A stretch of 42,684 nt of DNA from an uncultured Ruminococcus sp. (GCA_902798365.1 CADBWP010000004.1:1-42684); one strand, 5' to 3'. Positions 25,385 to 32,799 are shown, counted from the stretch's first letter. Numbers and translations are program-made. The notes: a model not told the origin generated them from the sequence alone.

Positions 25385-26500
25385 CTATTTGAAATACATG
25401 TAAATCTGACATTTCAGCGTGCCGTTATACGTTTTGCGGCGTTTGTCGGCGCGCCTGCCGAACAGCTTTTCAAAATCGTCGTCGGGGGTGATAATGGTGT
25501 AGCTTTTTCCCTTTTCACGGACGAATCTCTCTCCCATGATCCTGTACAAGTCCTCAGCTTGGGCAATATCGAGGAGCCGTTCGCCGTAGGGCGGGTTTGT
25601 AATGAGCGTGCAGTAACCGTCGGGGCTTTGATAATCTTTTAAATCGCGCTTTGCAAAGGTTATCCTGTCGGCGACACCTGCCTTTTTTGCGTTGCTTTCT
25701 GCAGTTGCCAGGGAAGCCTCGTCAATATCATATCCCTCGGCGCGAAAGGCACAGTCACGGTTTATCTTTGATTTTGCAAGCTCACGCTCCTGTTCAAAAG
25801 CCTCTTTGGGAACACAGCTCCACCGTTCGCAGGCAAAGTAACGGTCAAGCCCGGGCGCTATGCGAAGAGCCTTCATGGCAGCCTCTATCAGAATGGTTCC
25901 GCTGCCGCACATGGGATCAACAACAAAATGATTGGGACGCACCGCGGCAAGCTCTGCCATTGCCGCCGCAAGGGTCTCCTTTATGGGAGCCTCGTTTGAT
26001 TCGGCGCGGTAGCCGCGCTTGTGAAGTCCTGCGCCGGAGGTGTCGAGCATAACGCTTACGCGGTCGTTCATTATCAAAAACTGAATTTGATGAACCGCTC
26101 CCGTTTCTTCAAACCAAGACAGCATATATTTTTGAGAGAGGCGCGACACAACCGCTTTTTTTATTATTCTTTGGCAGTCGGGCACGCTCATCAGCTTAGA
26201 GCTCAGACAGCTTCCCTTCACAGGAAATGCGTCGCTCATGCCGATAAAGCTCTCCCACGAGATGTTTTTTACGCCCTCGAACAGCTCGTCAAAGCTTGTC
26301 GCCTCAAACTCGGCAAGCAAAATCTGCACCCTCTCTGCAAGGCGCGAGTTGATGTTGGCACGCGCCATCGCGGAAAAATCTCCGCTGAACAGTACCCTGC
26401 CGTTTTCTGCTTTTACGTTGTCAAGACCAAGAAAGCGCAGCTCGTTGGCGCAAAGCCCCTCCAAACCAAAAATACAGGGCGCGGAATAATTCAGTTGCAT
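25385..26500 (-). CDS. THUMP-domain rRNA guanine-N2 methyltransferase (RlmL/YpsC-like)
   Basis: The protein combines an N-terminal ferredoxin-like/THUMP RNA-binding region (about 1-155) with a class I SAM-dependent methyltransferase domain. The SAM motif is VVDPMCGSGTILIEAA and the catalytic N6/N2-amino motif is ITNPPYGERL. This architecture is that of the YpsC/RlmL group, which methylates guanosine in 23S rRNA. The specific base is not deducible. Its 371 residues match YpsC and lack the second methyltransferase domain of E. coli RlmKL. The ATG has an excellent GGAGGAG. A hairpin terminator lies immediately upstream, so transcription probably depends on read-through or on a weak promoter at the end of hpf. 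Confidence 0.88.
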   Translation of the reverse strand: MQLNYSAPCIFGLEGLCANELRFLGLDNVKAENGRVLFSGDFSAMARANINSRLAERVQILLAEFEATSFDELFEGVKNISWESFIGMSDAFPVKGSCLSSKLMSVPDCQRIIKKAVVSRLSQKYMLSWFEETGAVHQIQFLIMNDRVSVMLDTSGAGLHKRGYRAESNEAPIKETLAAAMAELAAVRPNHFVVDPMCGSGTILIEAAMKALRIAPGLDRYFACERWSCVPKEAFEQERELAKSKINRDCAFRAEGYDIDEASLATAESNAKKAGVADRITFAKRDLKDYQSPDGYCTLITNPPYGERLLDIAQAEDLYRIMGERFVREKGKSYTIITPDDDFEKLFGRRADKRRKTYNGTLKCQIYMYFK

Positions 26501-26509
26501 AGCTCCTCC

Positions 26510-26540
26510 AAAAAATGAGGGTATCGGATAACCGATACCC
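26510..26540 (-). terminator. Hairpin terminator after hpf, abutting the next ribosome site
   Basis: GGGTATCGG (26519-26527) pairs perfectly with CCGATACCC (26532-26540) across ATAA. On the minus strand it is followed by TCATTTTTT, and the ribosome site of the methyltransferase gene begins right after. Confidence 0.75.
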
Positions 26541-26554
26541 TTGTGTTTAATATA

Positions 26555-27103
26555 TCAGTCGGCTGTGGGTTCAAGCACACCGTAGTTGCCGTCGGCGCGC
26601 TTATAAACAACATTGACCTCGTCGGTTTCGGCGTTGATGAACATAAAGAAATCATGGTTGACCATGTTCATTTCCAAAATAGCCTCGTCAACGCTGATAG
26701 GCTTGATAAGGATCTGCTTTTTGCGGACGATCTTGTAATCATCCTCGGCTTCCTCGGCGGGCTCGGTCACCTCGGCGGCAAGCTCTGCCGTAAGCTCTTC
26801 TATGCTGCCTGTCTTGATGCGTTTTTCAAGACGGGTCTTGTTTTTGCGGATCTGACGGGTCAGAATATCAACAGCTCTGTCAAGCGCGTCGTTCATCTCG
26901 GACTGAGTGCTCTCGGCGCGGTAAACCATACGGTTGTCCCTTACCGTTATCTCTACGGTCTGACGGTTTTTTTCAACGGTGACAACCACGTTGGCTACAG
27001 CGTCGTCCGAAAAGATCTTTTTGAACTTGGCGAGCTTTTTTTCTACTCTTACCTTAAAATTATCTCTGAGGTTTACTTTTCTTGCTGTGTAGGTAATCGT
27101 CAT
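26555..27103 (-). CDS. hpf: Long-form ribosome hibernation promoting factor
   Basis: The long HPF silences ribosomes in stationary phase by binding the 30S decoding region and joining two ribosomes into 100S dimers. The N-terminal beta-alpha-beta domain covers about 1-100 (RKVNLRDNFKVRVEKKLAKF; TVEITVRDNRMVYRAE). A Glu/Ala-rich linker spans about 105-125. The C-terminal dimerisation domain is clear: VRKKQILIKPISVDEAILEMNMV, then HDFFMFINAETDEVNVVYKR and GNYGVLEP. At 182 residues it is full length. GGGGAGG precedes the ATG. Its own hairpin terminator follows. Confidence 0.96.
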   Translation of the reverse strand: MTITYTARKVNLRDNFKVRVEKKLAKFKKIFSDDAVANVVVTVEKNRQTVEITVRDNRMVYRAESTQSEMNDALDRAVDILTRQIRKNKTRLEKRIKTGSIEELTAELAAEVTEPAEEAEDDYKIVRKKQILIKPISVDEAILEMNMVNHDFFMFINAETDEVNVVYKRADGNYGVLEPTAD

Positions 27104-27158
27104 GATTAAACCTCCCCTATTTAGTTTTCAATCAGGCACATGCCTGTTAAGAACAATG

Positions 27159-27650
27159 TTACCGCCTGCCGCTGCCGTTGCCTCTGCGGCTGTAACCGCG
27201 GCTCTCTCCGCCGCGCTTAAGGTCGGACATTTTGTCCTCGCTGGTTTGCTTAAAGCGCGACATCATGTCCTCAAAGGTGACAGGCGAGCTTTTGCGCGAG
27301 CTCTGCCACTCGTAATCGCCCGGTGAGGTTACCGGGGGTGCGGGCTTGTAGGGCTGCCGGTTTGCGCCGCTGCTTTTTTGCGGCTTGTTGTTGCCGTGCC
27401 GGTGTTTTTGCTGATCCTTAGGCAAAGCCTGCTTCATAGACAAGCTGACCTTTCCGTCGTTGACGGACAGCACCTTTACCTTTACGACCTGACCGACCTT
27501 TACGTAGTCTGCTATTTCGGTGATAAATGTAGGCGCAACCTCCGAAATATGTACCATTCCTGTTTTTGATTCGGGCAAATCAACAAACGCGCCGAATTTT
27601 GTAATGCCCGATACCTTACCCTCTAAGACCGTTCCGACTTCAATAGCCAT
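27159..27650 (-). CDS. yabR: S1-domain RNA-binding protein (YabR-like)
   Basis: A single S1 RNA-binding domain lies at about residues 1-75: VGTVLEGKVSGITKFGAFVDL, GMVHISEV and VKVKVLSVNDGKVSLSMK. A basic, Gly/Ser/Arg/Pro-rich tail follows that looks disordered and ends in repeated RG/GR pieces. In Bacillus the equivalent yabR lies directly downstream of divIC, as here. A ribosome-associated role is likely but unproven. The GAGGGG ribosome site is about 12 bases from the ATG, slightly far. A GC-rich hairpin lies between it and divIC. Confidence 0.88.
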   Translation of the reverse strand: MAIEVGTVLEGKVSGITKFGAFVDLPESKTGMVHISEVAPTFITEIADYVKVGQVVKVKVLSVNDGKVSLSMKQALPKDQQKHRHGNNKPQKSSGANRQPYKPAPPVTSPGDYEWQSSRKSSPVTFEDMMSRFKQTSEDKMSDLKRGGESRGYSRRGNGSGRR

Positions 27651-27702
27651 AAAAACTTTTTACCCCTCGATACTTTGCATTGTATTCCTTTAAAATATTG
27701 TA

Positions 27703-27719
27703 CCGCGCAGGCAGCGCGG
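27703..27719 (-). terminator. Possible terminator between divIC and the S1 gene
   Basis: CCGCGC (27703-27708) pairs with GCGCGG (27714-27719) across 5 bases. On the minus strand it is followed by TACAATATTTTAAA, only partly T-rich, so termination would be inefficient. Confidence 0.4.
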
Positions 27720-27731
27720 ACAGTTGCACAA

Positions 27732-28106
27732 TCAGTCGCCTGCAACGTTTATAAAAATCCGCTCTCCGCTGCCGACATAGCCAAGATCCTCCTTGGCGAT
27801 TTTTTCCATATAATCCACAAGCTCCTGTCCCTTGTAGCTTTGAACCTTTTCAAGATACTTGGACTGGATCTCCACAACATTGATCTGCTGCTGCAGCTCG
27901 CTGAGCTCCGCCTTTTTTTCGGCGATCCTCACGTTCTGATTAATGATTGTAATAACGGCATAAAACACAAAACCTATCGCCGCCAGATAAAGCAGCAGGT
28001 AGCGGGTCTTGCGCTTCTTCTTAGGCGCCTCCACCTCTACGGGACCGCTTAGCTTTTCGTCCTTTTGCTTTGACGCCTCCGCCTTTTTGGTCGATGCTTT
28101 CTTCAT
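27732..28106 (-). CDS. divIC: Septum formation initiator DivIC/FtsB
   Basis: DivIC is a bitopic division protein that joins FtsL and DivIB in the septal complex. The 124 residues show a Lys-rich cytoplasmic tail (about 1-34), one transmembrane helix (about 35-55, YLLLYLAAIGFVFYAVITII), then a coiled coil (about 57-90, IAEKKAELSELQQQINVVE). The ending LVDYMEKIAKEDLGYVGSGERIF is typical of the family. AAGGAAG precedes the ATG. The first 86 bases overlap the end of yabQ in another frame, which is unusually long. The position after yabQ is as in Bacillus. Confidence 0.9.
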   Translation of the reverse strand: MKKASTKKAEASKQKDEKLSGPVEVEAPKKKRKTRYLLLYLAAIGFVFYAVITIINQNVRIAEKKAELSELQQQINVVEIQSKYLEKVQSYKGQELVDYMEKIAKEDLGYVGSGERIFINVAGD

Positions 28107-28596
28107 ACTTCTTCCTTTTTTCGTATTCGTTGTTTTTCCGCTTCTTATTGTTCTTACCGTTTTTTAATAAAGTATCTTTTTTACTAAATATATTATACAT
28201 TATTCGGTATGCAAATTTCAATAGCTTTTTTGTAATTATTTTTAAAATATAACAAATTTTATTTAACAGCACCCGAAATAATACTATCAGCGGAGTGTAA
28301 ATGCGGCAAAATAACCTGCCAAGCAACATTCGATAAAGCAAAAAGCCCGCAAAGGTACCCAAAATGATGTACAGCCTGATGTAGCCCGACAAATAAGCGA
28401 GCGAAAAATAAAACACGGCGAGGCTCCAAACAAGCATAAACAAAACATCGCAGACAACGGTGCCCTTTGTTTTAAAAGAAAAGGTGAATCTGATAAGCTT
28501 TAGTATCCCGTAAAAAACCGCTATAAAAACACCCAGAAGGACAGACCGTGCAAACGCTTCGGACTGCTGGGCAAAGGTCAGCTCAACACCCTGCAT
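28021..28596 (-). CDS. yabQ: Sporulation protein YabQ
   Basis: YabQ is a mother-cell membrane protein required for spore cortex formation in Bacillus. The 191 residues begin with about four hydrophobic helices (roughly 15-35, 45-65, 67-90 and 100-120). These are followed by the family's region with GRLFCRIYTPL, and then a long basic tail (about 140-191, rich in Lys, Arg, Asn and Gly). The tail overlaps the first 86 bases of divIC, so its last ~29 residues may be a by-product of the overlap. The start overlaps the yabP stop by one base. In Bacillus yabQ is under sigma-E. Confidence 0.85.
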   Translation of the reverse strand: MQGVELTFAQQSEAFARSVLLGVFIAVFYGILKLIRFTFSFKTKGTVVCDVLFMLVWSLAVFYFSLAYLSGYIRLYIILGTFAGFLLYRMLLGRLFCRIYTPLIVLFRVLLNKICYILKIITKKLLKFAYRIMYNIFSKKDTLLKNGKNNKKRKNNEYEKRKKYEESIDQKGGGVKAKGRKAKRSRRGGGA

Positions 28597-28868
28597 TATC
28601 TGAACAGCCTTGAAAGCCTGGAGCGCTGACTGTCGCCGCCCGAGTACTGCATGGAATCTACCCTGCCCTCAACCGTTACGTCGCCTGTTTCAAGGTTGAG
28701 CTTGTCGATGTGAAGACCGCTGCCCTTGATTATAAGCGTGCCTGCCGTGGTTTTGACCGACACGGTTTCCTCGTTAAAGCCGTTTACATCCTCGGCGCCC
28801 GTTATGACCGTTTTTTGACGGTTATCTACCATAAGCGTGTGTTTTTTGACCGACTGATAATCTGACAT
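28596..28868 (-). CDS. yabP: Sporulation protein YabP
   Basis: YabP is a small protein made during sporulation and found next to yabQ in nearly all spore formers; its molecular role is unclear. The 90 residues carry the family pattern: HTLMVDNRQKTVITGAEDVNGFNEETVSVKT, then TLIIKGSGLHIDKLNLETGDVTVEGRVDSMQYS. They resemble the related YqfC. The ribosome site GGAGG is well placed, 6 bases before the ATG, but lies wholly inside the 3' arm of a 17-bp hairpin, so translation from long transcripts should be blocked. It overlaps yabQ by one base. Confidence 0.92.
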   Translation of the reverse strand: MSDYQSVKKHTLMVDNRQKTVITGAEDVNGFNEETVSVKTTAGTLIIKGSGLHIDKLNLETGDVTVEGRVDSMQYSGGDSQRSRLSRLFR

Positions 28869-28916
28869 AAAAAACCTCCGTATAAAATGCGCTGATACAT
28901 TATACGGAGGTTTTTT
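28869..28916 (-). promoter_or_regulatory. 17-bp perfect hairpin enclosing the yabP ribosome site
   Basis: On the minus strand AAAAAACCTCCGTATAA (28916 to 28900) pairs with TTATACGGAGGTTTTTT (28885 to 28869) across a 14-base loop, and the yabP ATG follows at once. The 3' arm contains the GGAGG ribosome site (28875-28879) and ends in six T residues. It could act as a terminator for rqcP transcripts, as a translation block, or both. Confidence 0.85.
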
Positions 28917-28928
28917 ATCTTTTATGAA
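28899..28928 (-). promoter_or_regulatory. Candidate yabP promoter overlapping the hairpin's 5' arm
   Basis: On the minus strand there is a TATAAT at 28899-28904 and TTCATA at 28923-28928, 18 bases apart. The same bases read CGTATAAT, six of eight matches to a sigma-E -10 (CATACAnT). Initiation would fall near 28892, inside the hairpin loop, so the RNA would lack the 5' arm. Confidence 0.45.
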
Positions 28929-28934
28929 TCGTTG

Positions 28935-29177
28935 TTAAATAACCGCCTCATACATTCCGGAAGCGTCCTCCTTGCGGACGGTTTCCTTTACGGCGGTGAC
29001 ACACACCTTTACGCTCCTTGCGCCAAGGGTGATTTCTATGACGTCGCCCTCTTTTACGTCGTAAGAAGCGCGCGCAATCTTGCCGTTTACAATGACCTTG
29101 CCTGCATCGCAGGCGTCGTTTGCAACGGTTCTTCGCTTTATAAGGCGCGAAACCTTTAAGTACTTGTCAAGTCTCAT
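28935..29177 (-). CDS. rqcP: S4-domain protein RqcP (YabO)
   Basis: RqcP binds 50S subunits with stalled nascent chains and helps RqcH add alanine tails in ribosome quality control. The 80 residues are essentially one S4 RNA-binding domain: MRLDKYLKVSRLIKRRTVA, AGKVIVNGKIA and the VKEGDVIEITLG turn. I start at the ATG at 29177, with GGAGAAGTG upstream; the frame is open 17 codons further without a ribosome site. The gene order hup-rqcP-yabP is as in many spore formers. A hairpin separates it from yabP. Confidence 0.92.
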   Translation of the reverse strand: MRLDKYLKVSRLIKRRTVANDACDAGKVIVNGKIARASYDVKEGDVIEITLGARSVKVCVTAVKETVRKEDASGMYEAVI

Positions 29178-29233
29178 GGCACTTCTCCAAGAAAAAAGAG
29201 CCGAAGGGTCGGCTCTGATTTCAAACAACTGAA

Positions 29234-29509
29234 TTATTTGTTAACGATGTCCTTAAAGCCCTTGCCTGCCTTGAAAGCGGGGATCTTGGAAGCGGGGATC
29301 TCGATGGAGTTGCCGGTTCTGGGATCTACGCCTGTTCTTGCGTTTCTCTGACGCTGCTCAAATGTACCGAAGCCTGTGAGCTGGATCTTGTCGCCGTCGG
29401 CAACAACCTTGATGATGGTATCGATAGTAGCTGTGAGAGCCTTCTCTGCATCCTTCTTGGAAAGACCGCTCTGCTCTGCAATAGCGGCGATGAGTTCTGT
29501 CTTTTTCAT
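29234..29509 (-). CDS. hup: HU-type nucleoid protein
   Basis: HU is a small dimeric DNA-bending protein of the nucleoid. The 91 residues match the family fully: MKKTELIAAIAEQSGLSKKDAE helices, IQLTGFGTFEQRQRNARTG with the conserved Gly-Phe-Gly-x-Phe, and the beta-arm GVDPRTGNSIEIPASKIPAFKAGKGFKD. GGAGG precedes the ATG. It lies between mazG and rqcP, a position where Bacillus has no gene. Confidence 0.97.
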   Translation of the reverse strand: MKKTELIAAIAEQSGLSKKDAEKALTATIDTIIKVVADGDKIQLTGFGTFEQRQRNARTGVDPRTGNSIEIPASKIPAFKAGKGFKDIVNK

Positions 29510-29524
29510 CTTTTATAACCTCCG

Positions 29525-30328
29525 TTATTTTTCTCTTTGTTTTATTTTAACTTCCTCCCAAAGGGAATCAAGTTGCTGAATTGACGCGTCTTTCACGTCG
29601 ATGCCGCGTTCCTCGGCAAGCTTTTCGATCATTGAAAAACGGTTTATAAATTTTTCGCAGGCGTCGTCAAACGCTTTATCGGTGTCTATGTCGAGAAAAC
29701 GCGACACGTTGACAACCGAAAAGAGGATGTCGCCTATTTCTTCGCTTTGGTGTACCGCGCTGCCGTGGTCGATAGCTACCTTAAGCTCGGTACATTCCTC
29801 GCAAAGCTTTTCAAAGGCGCCGTAAACGTCTTTGAAGTCAAGGCCTATTTTTGCAGCCTTGCGCTGGATTTTTTCGCTGCGCATAAGCGCGGGCAAAGCC
29901 CTTGACACGCTGCGCATGGAATCGGAAACGGTTTTCTGAGACTTGGTCTGCATTTTAACCTCATCCCAGTTTGAAAGCGCCTGCTGCTCGTTCTCGGCGG
30001 TCTTGTCACCGAAAACATGCGGATGACGCACAATAAGCTTTTTGCAAATCCCGTCGCAAATGTCGTTCATATCAAAGGAACCTGCTTCTCTTTCCATTTC
30101 GGCGTGAAGCGCCACCTGAAGCAGAACATCGCCGAGCTCTTCCTTAAGAAGCTCTTTGTCGTCGTTGTCGATAGCCTCGACCGCCTCGTAGGTCTCCTCG
30201 ATGAAGTTTGAACGGATGGACTTGTGCGTCTGCGACATATCCCACGGACATCCGCCCGGGGCGCGAAGGATCTTTACTATTTCAATAAGATCGTTAAAAT
30301 CGTATTTTGCCTTTTCGGGAAAATCCAT
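29525..30328 (-). CDS. mazG: MazG nucleoside triphosphate pyrophosphohydrolase
   Basis: MazG hydrolyses NTPs and dNTPs to monophosphates and pyrophosphate, cleaning the pool of abnormal nucleotides. Two tandem all-alpha MazG domains are visible. The first (about 15-120) has CPWDMSQTHKSI, the metal-binding EETYEAVEAI and EELGDVLLQVALHA. The second (about 165-245) has CEECTELKVAI and EEIGDILFSVVNVSR. The Bacillus counterpart YabN carries an extra N-terminal methylase domain that is absent here. I start at the ATG at 30328 (267 residues), with GGGTGA just upstream; a GTG three codons earlier is less likely. Confidence 0.94.
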   Translation of the reverse strand: MDFPEKAKYDFNDLIEIVKILRAPGGCPWDMSQTHKSIRSNFIEETYEAVEAIDNDDKELLKEELGDVLLQVALHAEMEREAGSFDMNDICDGICKKLIVRHPHVFGDKTAENEQQALSNWDEVKMQTKSQKTVSDSMRSVSRALPALMRSEKIQRKAAKIGLDFKDVYGAFEKLCEECTELKVAIDHGSAVHQSEEIGDILFSVVNVSRFLDIDTDKAFDDACEKFINRFSMIEKLAEERGIDVKDASIQQLDSLWEEVKIKQREK

Positions 30329-30383
30329 TATAATCACCCGTTATATCTATTCCTTATCTTTCTTTTGCCCACAGTTTTCTATT

Positions 30384-32189
30384 TTAACCAATTAAGTGTA
30401 ATTTTTCAAGTGTTTTTGCAATTTTTTCACCTTTTGGTAAAAACTTGATTTCTTCTGCTTTAAACGTCCGAAGAATTAGTAAAACTGCCATATAAACTAC
30501 AGCCGCAACAACTATTGCGATTATGGTTGACACGCGGTGCAGGTGCAAGGGCATAAAGCCGGACACAAAAAGATTGGTAAAATACGCCGAAGCAGCGCAG
30601 CAGACAGCTGCGATCAGCGGCTTTATCGTGGTGCCGAAAAAGTCGGGAACCACCTTACTGTACTTGATGAGCAGGTACATGCCTATTACGCAGATAAGCG
30701 CATACGACACCAGAGAGCCTACCGTGGCGCCCTGAATATTTATTTCGGGAATGCTTACGAAGATCCACGACGTGCCCACCTTCACCACCATGCATATGGT
30801 GTAGAGGATCATGGGGATCTTCACCTTGCCTATGCCGTTTATCATGCTGCATATGGGTGTGATGATGGCTGTGAAAATAGTGGTGATACCCATGATGTTG
30901 AGCACCTTGCCGCCTATTTCAACTATCTCGGGACTTCTGCCATATACCAAGCCCATAACAGGCTCGGCAAGCACGCAAAGACCGAACGCCATGGGAAGCG
31001 TGAACATCATTGTCATTTTGAGCACGGTGTTGACAGACTGCCTCAGCTCGCCCTTGTCGCCCTTTGTCCATGAGCTGGTCACATTCGGCATAGCGGACGA
31101 ACCGAACACCTGAGTAACTGCCGTTACAAGCTGCATAAGGGTAAGTGCGTTTGAATAGCAGCCCCAAAGGTTTGTGTGTATCGTTATGTGCTTTCCCGCA
31201 AAGGTTTCGGGCGTATAGAACTTGCCGTATTGCCCTACAAGCGTTTCTCTGTTTGTATGAGCAAGGTTTAGCAGCACGTTTTGCAGAATGATCTGGTCGA
31301 TAAAGGAACCGAGACTCATTACAAGCGTACCGGCAGCTATCGGGATAGCCGTTTTGATTATGAGCATAAAGGTCTCGCGTTTCTCCCTTGCCTCAACCGA
31401 ATTGGTATAATACTCCTCGGGAATACCGTCTCCCTGTATTTTGAACTTAAGGAAATAGTACAAAAACGAACCGAGGCTTCCAAGCGAAATGCCCATAATG
31501 GCTCCCGCCACGGAAAATGCGAGTATGGTGTGCTCGGCATCCACCCTGTCGCGGAAGGTGAACCACAAAAACGAACCAGTGGATCTGTAGCTCTCCATGC
31601 CCCAAATAAGTATGAAATATGCGAGAGCCGCGCCCACAACAAGCTTTACCACCGCCTCGATGATCTCGGAAACAGCAGTCGGGAACATGTTGCGCTGTCC
31701 CTCGTAATATCCGCGGTAAGCAGAGGCAATGCATCCGAAGAACACCGTGGGTGCAAGGCTCATCATGGCATAGACCGCATAGGGCGACTTTATCACAAAC
31801 TGCGTGTAGGGAATACTGGCTCCGAATATTATCAGAAAGCAGACAAGTCCCATTACGGTAAAGAACGGTACTGATATTTTGTGGATCAGCCGAACGTCCT
31901 TGTAACGCTTGTTTGTCATGTTCTCCGACACGAGCCTTGATATCGCTATGGGCAGGCCGCCCGTTGCAACGGTAAAAATAACAACAAACAGCTCAAACGC
32001 GTTGCTGTAAAGCCCCATGCCGAGCGAAGCCACGCCGTAGGTGGAAAAAATGCGCACAAGGATCATTTTGTCAAGGAGTCCGAACACCTTGACTATCACC
32101 ATGCTGACGGTAAGGATCGCGGCTCCCTTGACAAAGGACTGAGAAACGTCCTTTTCAAAGTTTAGTACCGCGTTATATTTTTTTGACAA
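30384..32189 (-). CDS. SpoVB/YabM-family polysaccharide flippase
   Basis: A membrane transporter of the MOP superfamily (MurJ, SpoVB, YabM), whose members flip lipid-linked peptidoglycan or polysaccharide precursors. The 601 residues contain about 14 hydrophobic helices. The family N-terminus is visible as FVKGAAILTVSMVIVKVFGLLDKMILVRIF, followed by GGLPIAISRLVSENM. Its place before mazG equals that of yabM in Bacillus, so YabM is the best single guess; SpoVB, needed for cortex precursor transport, is the closest alternative. The start codon is TTG, with AGGTGA about 6 bases upstream. No terminator separates it from mazG. Confidence 0.88.
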   Translation of the reverse strand: MSKKYNAVLNFEKDVSQSFVKGAAILTVSMVIVKVFGLLDKMILVRIFSTYGVASLGMGLYSNAFELFVVIFTVATGGLPIAISRLVSENMTNKRYKDVRLIHKISVPFFTVMGLVCFLIIFGASIPYTQFVIKSPYAVYAMMSLAPTVFFGCIASAYRGYYEGQRNMFPTAVSEIIEAVVKLVVGAALAYFILIWGMESYRSTGSFLWFTFRDRVDAEHTILAFSVAGAIMGISLGSLGSFLYYFLKFKIQGDGIPEEYYTNSVEAREKRETFMLIIKTAIPIAAGTLVMSLGSFIDQIILQNVLLNLAHTNRETLVGQYGKFYTPETFAGKHITIHTNLWGCYSNALTLMQLVTAVTQVFGSSAMPNVTSSWTKGDKGELRQSVNTVLKMTMMFTLPMAFGLCVLAEPVMGLVYGRSPEIVEIGGKVLNIMGITTIFTAIITPICSMINGIGKVKIPMILYTICMVVKVGTSWIFVSIPEINIQGATVGSLVSYALICVIGMYLLIKYSKVVPDFFGTTIKPLIAAVCCAASAYFTNLFVSGFMPLHLHRVSTIIAIVVAAVVYMAVLLILRTFKAEEIKFLPKGEKIAKTLEKLHLIG

Positions 32190-32229
32190 ATCATATCACC
32201 TAAACTGTATTTTGATTGACCTTGGCAGA

Positions 32230-32799
32230 TTATTCGGCTGCTTCCTTAACCTCTTCAACAGCTTCCTTAACCTCTTCCACAGCCTCTTCCGCCTTGTCTT
32301 CAACCGCCTCAACAGTCTCTGCCGCTACTTCCTCGGCCTCTTGAACAGCTACGGTAATATCCTCTGCGGCTTCTTCGGCAGCGGTCTCGGCGACTTCCTC
32401 TGCCTTAACCTCAACCTCTTCTACGGGATCCTCAAACCTGGTGCCGCAAATGTTGCAGAAAAGCGAAGCCTTGGTTACCTTGTTGCCGCATTCGGGGCAG
32501 ATCTTCTGGTTTCTAATGGATGCGATGTGAGCTATAACAACGTCGAGATTCTCCTTAAGCTCGCGGATCTCGTCGGCGATCTGAGCGATTTCCTCAGAGA
32601 GATCGATATCCTCGGTGGTTGCCTTATAGGTGAGCTTACCGAGCTCCATGAACTTTTTGTTGATGCCTCTCTTAAGGGTCTCTGCCGAGATCTTGTGCTT
32701 GGAAGCGTCATAAACTGTCGCCGCTTTTTTGGAAACTACCGAAGCCGCGGCCTTGGCGTTTACCATTACGTCGTCAAAAATCGAATCGAACTTTTTCAT
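32230..32799 (-). CDS. Zinc-ribbon protein with Ala/Glu/Val-rich repeat tail
   Basis: A 189-residue protein I do not recognise as a named family. The N-terminus (MKKFDSIFDDVMVNAKAAASVVSKKAA, about 1-50) is helical and resembles the start of several clostridial zinc-ribbon proteins. A coiled-coil stretch follows (about 55-95, LSEEIAQIADEIRELKENLD). The zinc ribbon has four cysteines in CPECGN...FCNICG (about 102-121). The last ~65 residues are strongly acidic, almost only Ala, Glu, Val, Lys and Thr, with 7-residue AVEEVKE repeats. There is no signal peptide or membrane helix. I start at the ATG at 32799, with GAAAGGTGA upstream. It has its own promoter just after hemZ. A scaffold or cell-envelope role is possible but not shown. 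Confidence 0.8.
   Translation of the reverse strand: MKKFDSIFDDVMVNAKAAASVVSKKAATVYDASKHKISAETLKRGINKKFMELGKLTYKATTEDIDLSEEIAQIADEIRELKENLDVVIAHIASIRNQKICPECGNKVTKASLFCNICGTRFEDPVEEVEVKAEEVAETAAEEAAEDITVAVQEAEEVAAETVEAVEDKAEEAVEEVKEAVEEVKEAAE
32240..32281. repeat. Two tandem 21-base repeats in the zinc-ribbon gene
   Basis: Units at 32240-32260 and 32261-32281 differ at one base and encode the AVEEVKE heptads at the protein's C-terminus. A decayed third copy follows. Heptad-length units fit coiled-coil growth by slippage. Confidence 0.75.

Noticed and set aside
27104..27158. CAGGCA/TGCCTG hairpin between the S1 gene and hpf
   Set aside because: The stem is short, the loop is too small, and no T run follows. 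It is not convincing as a terminator.
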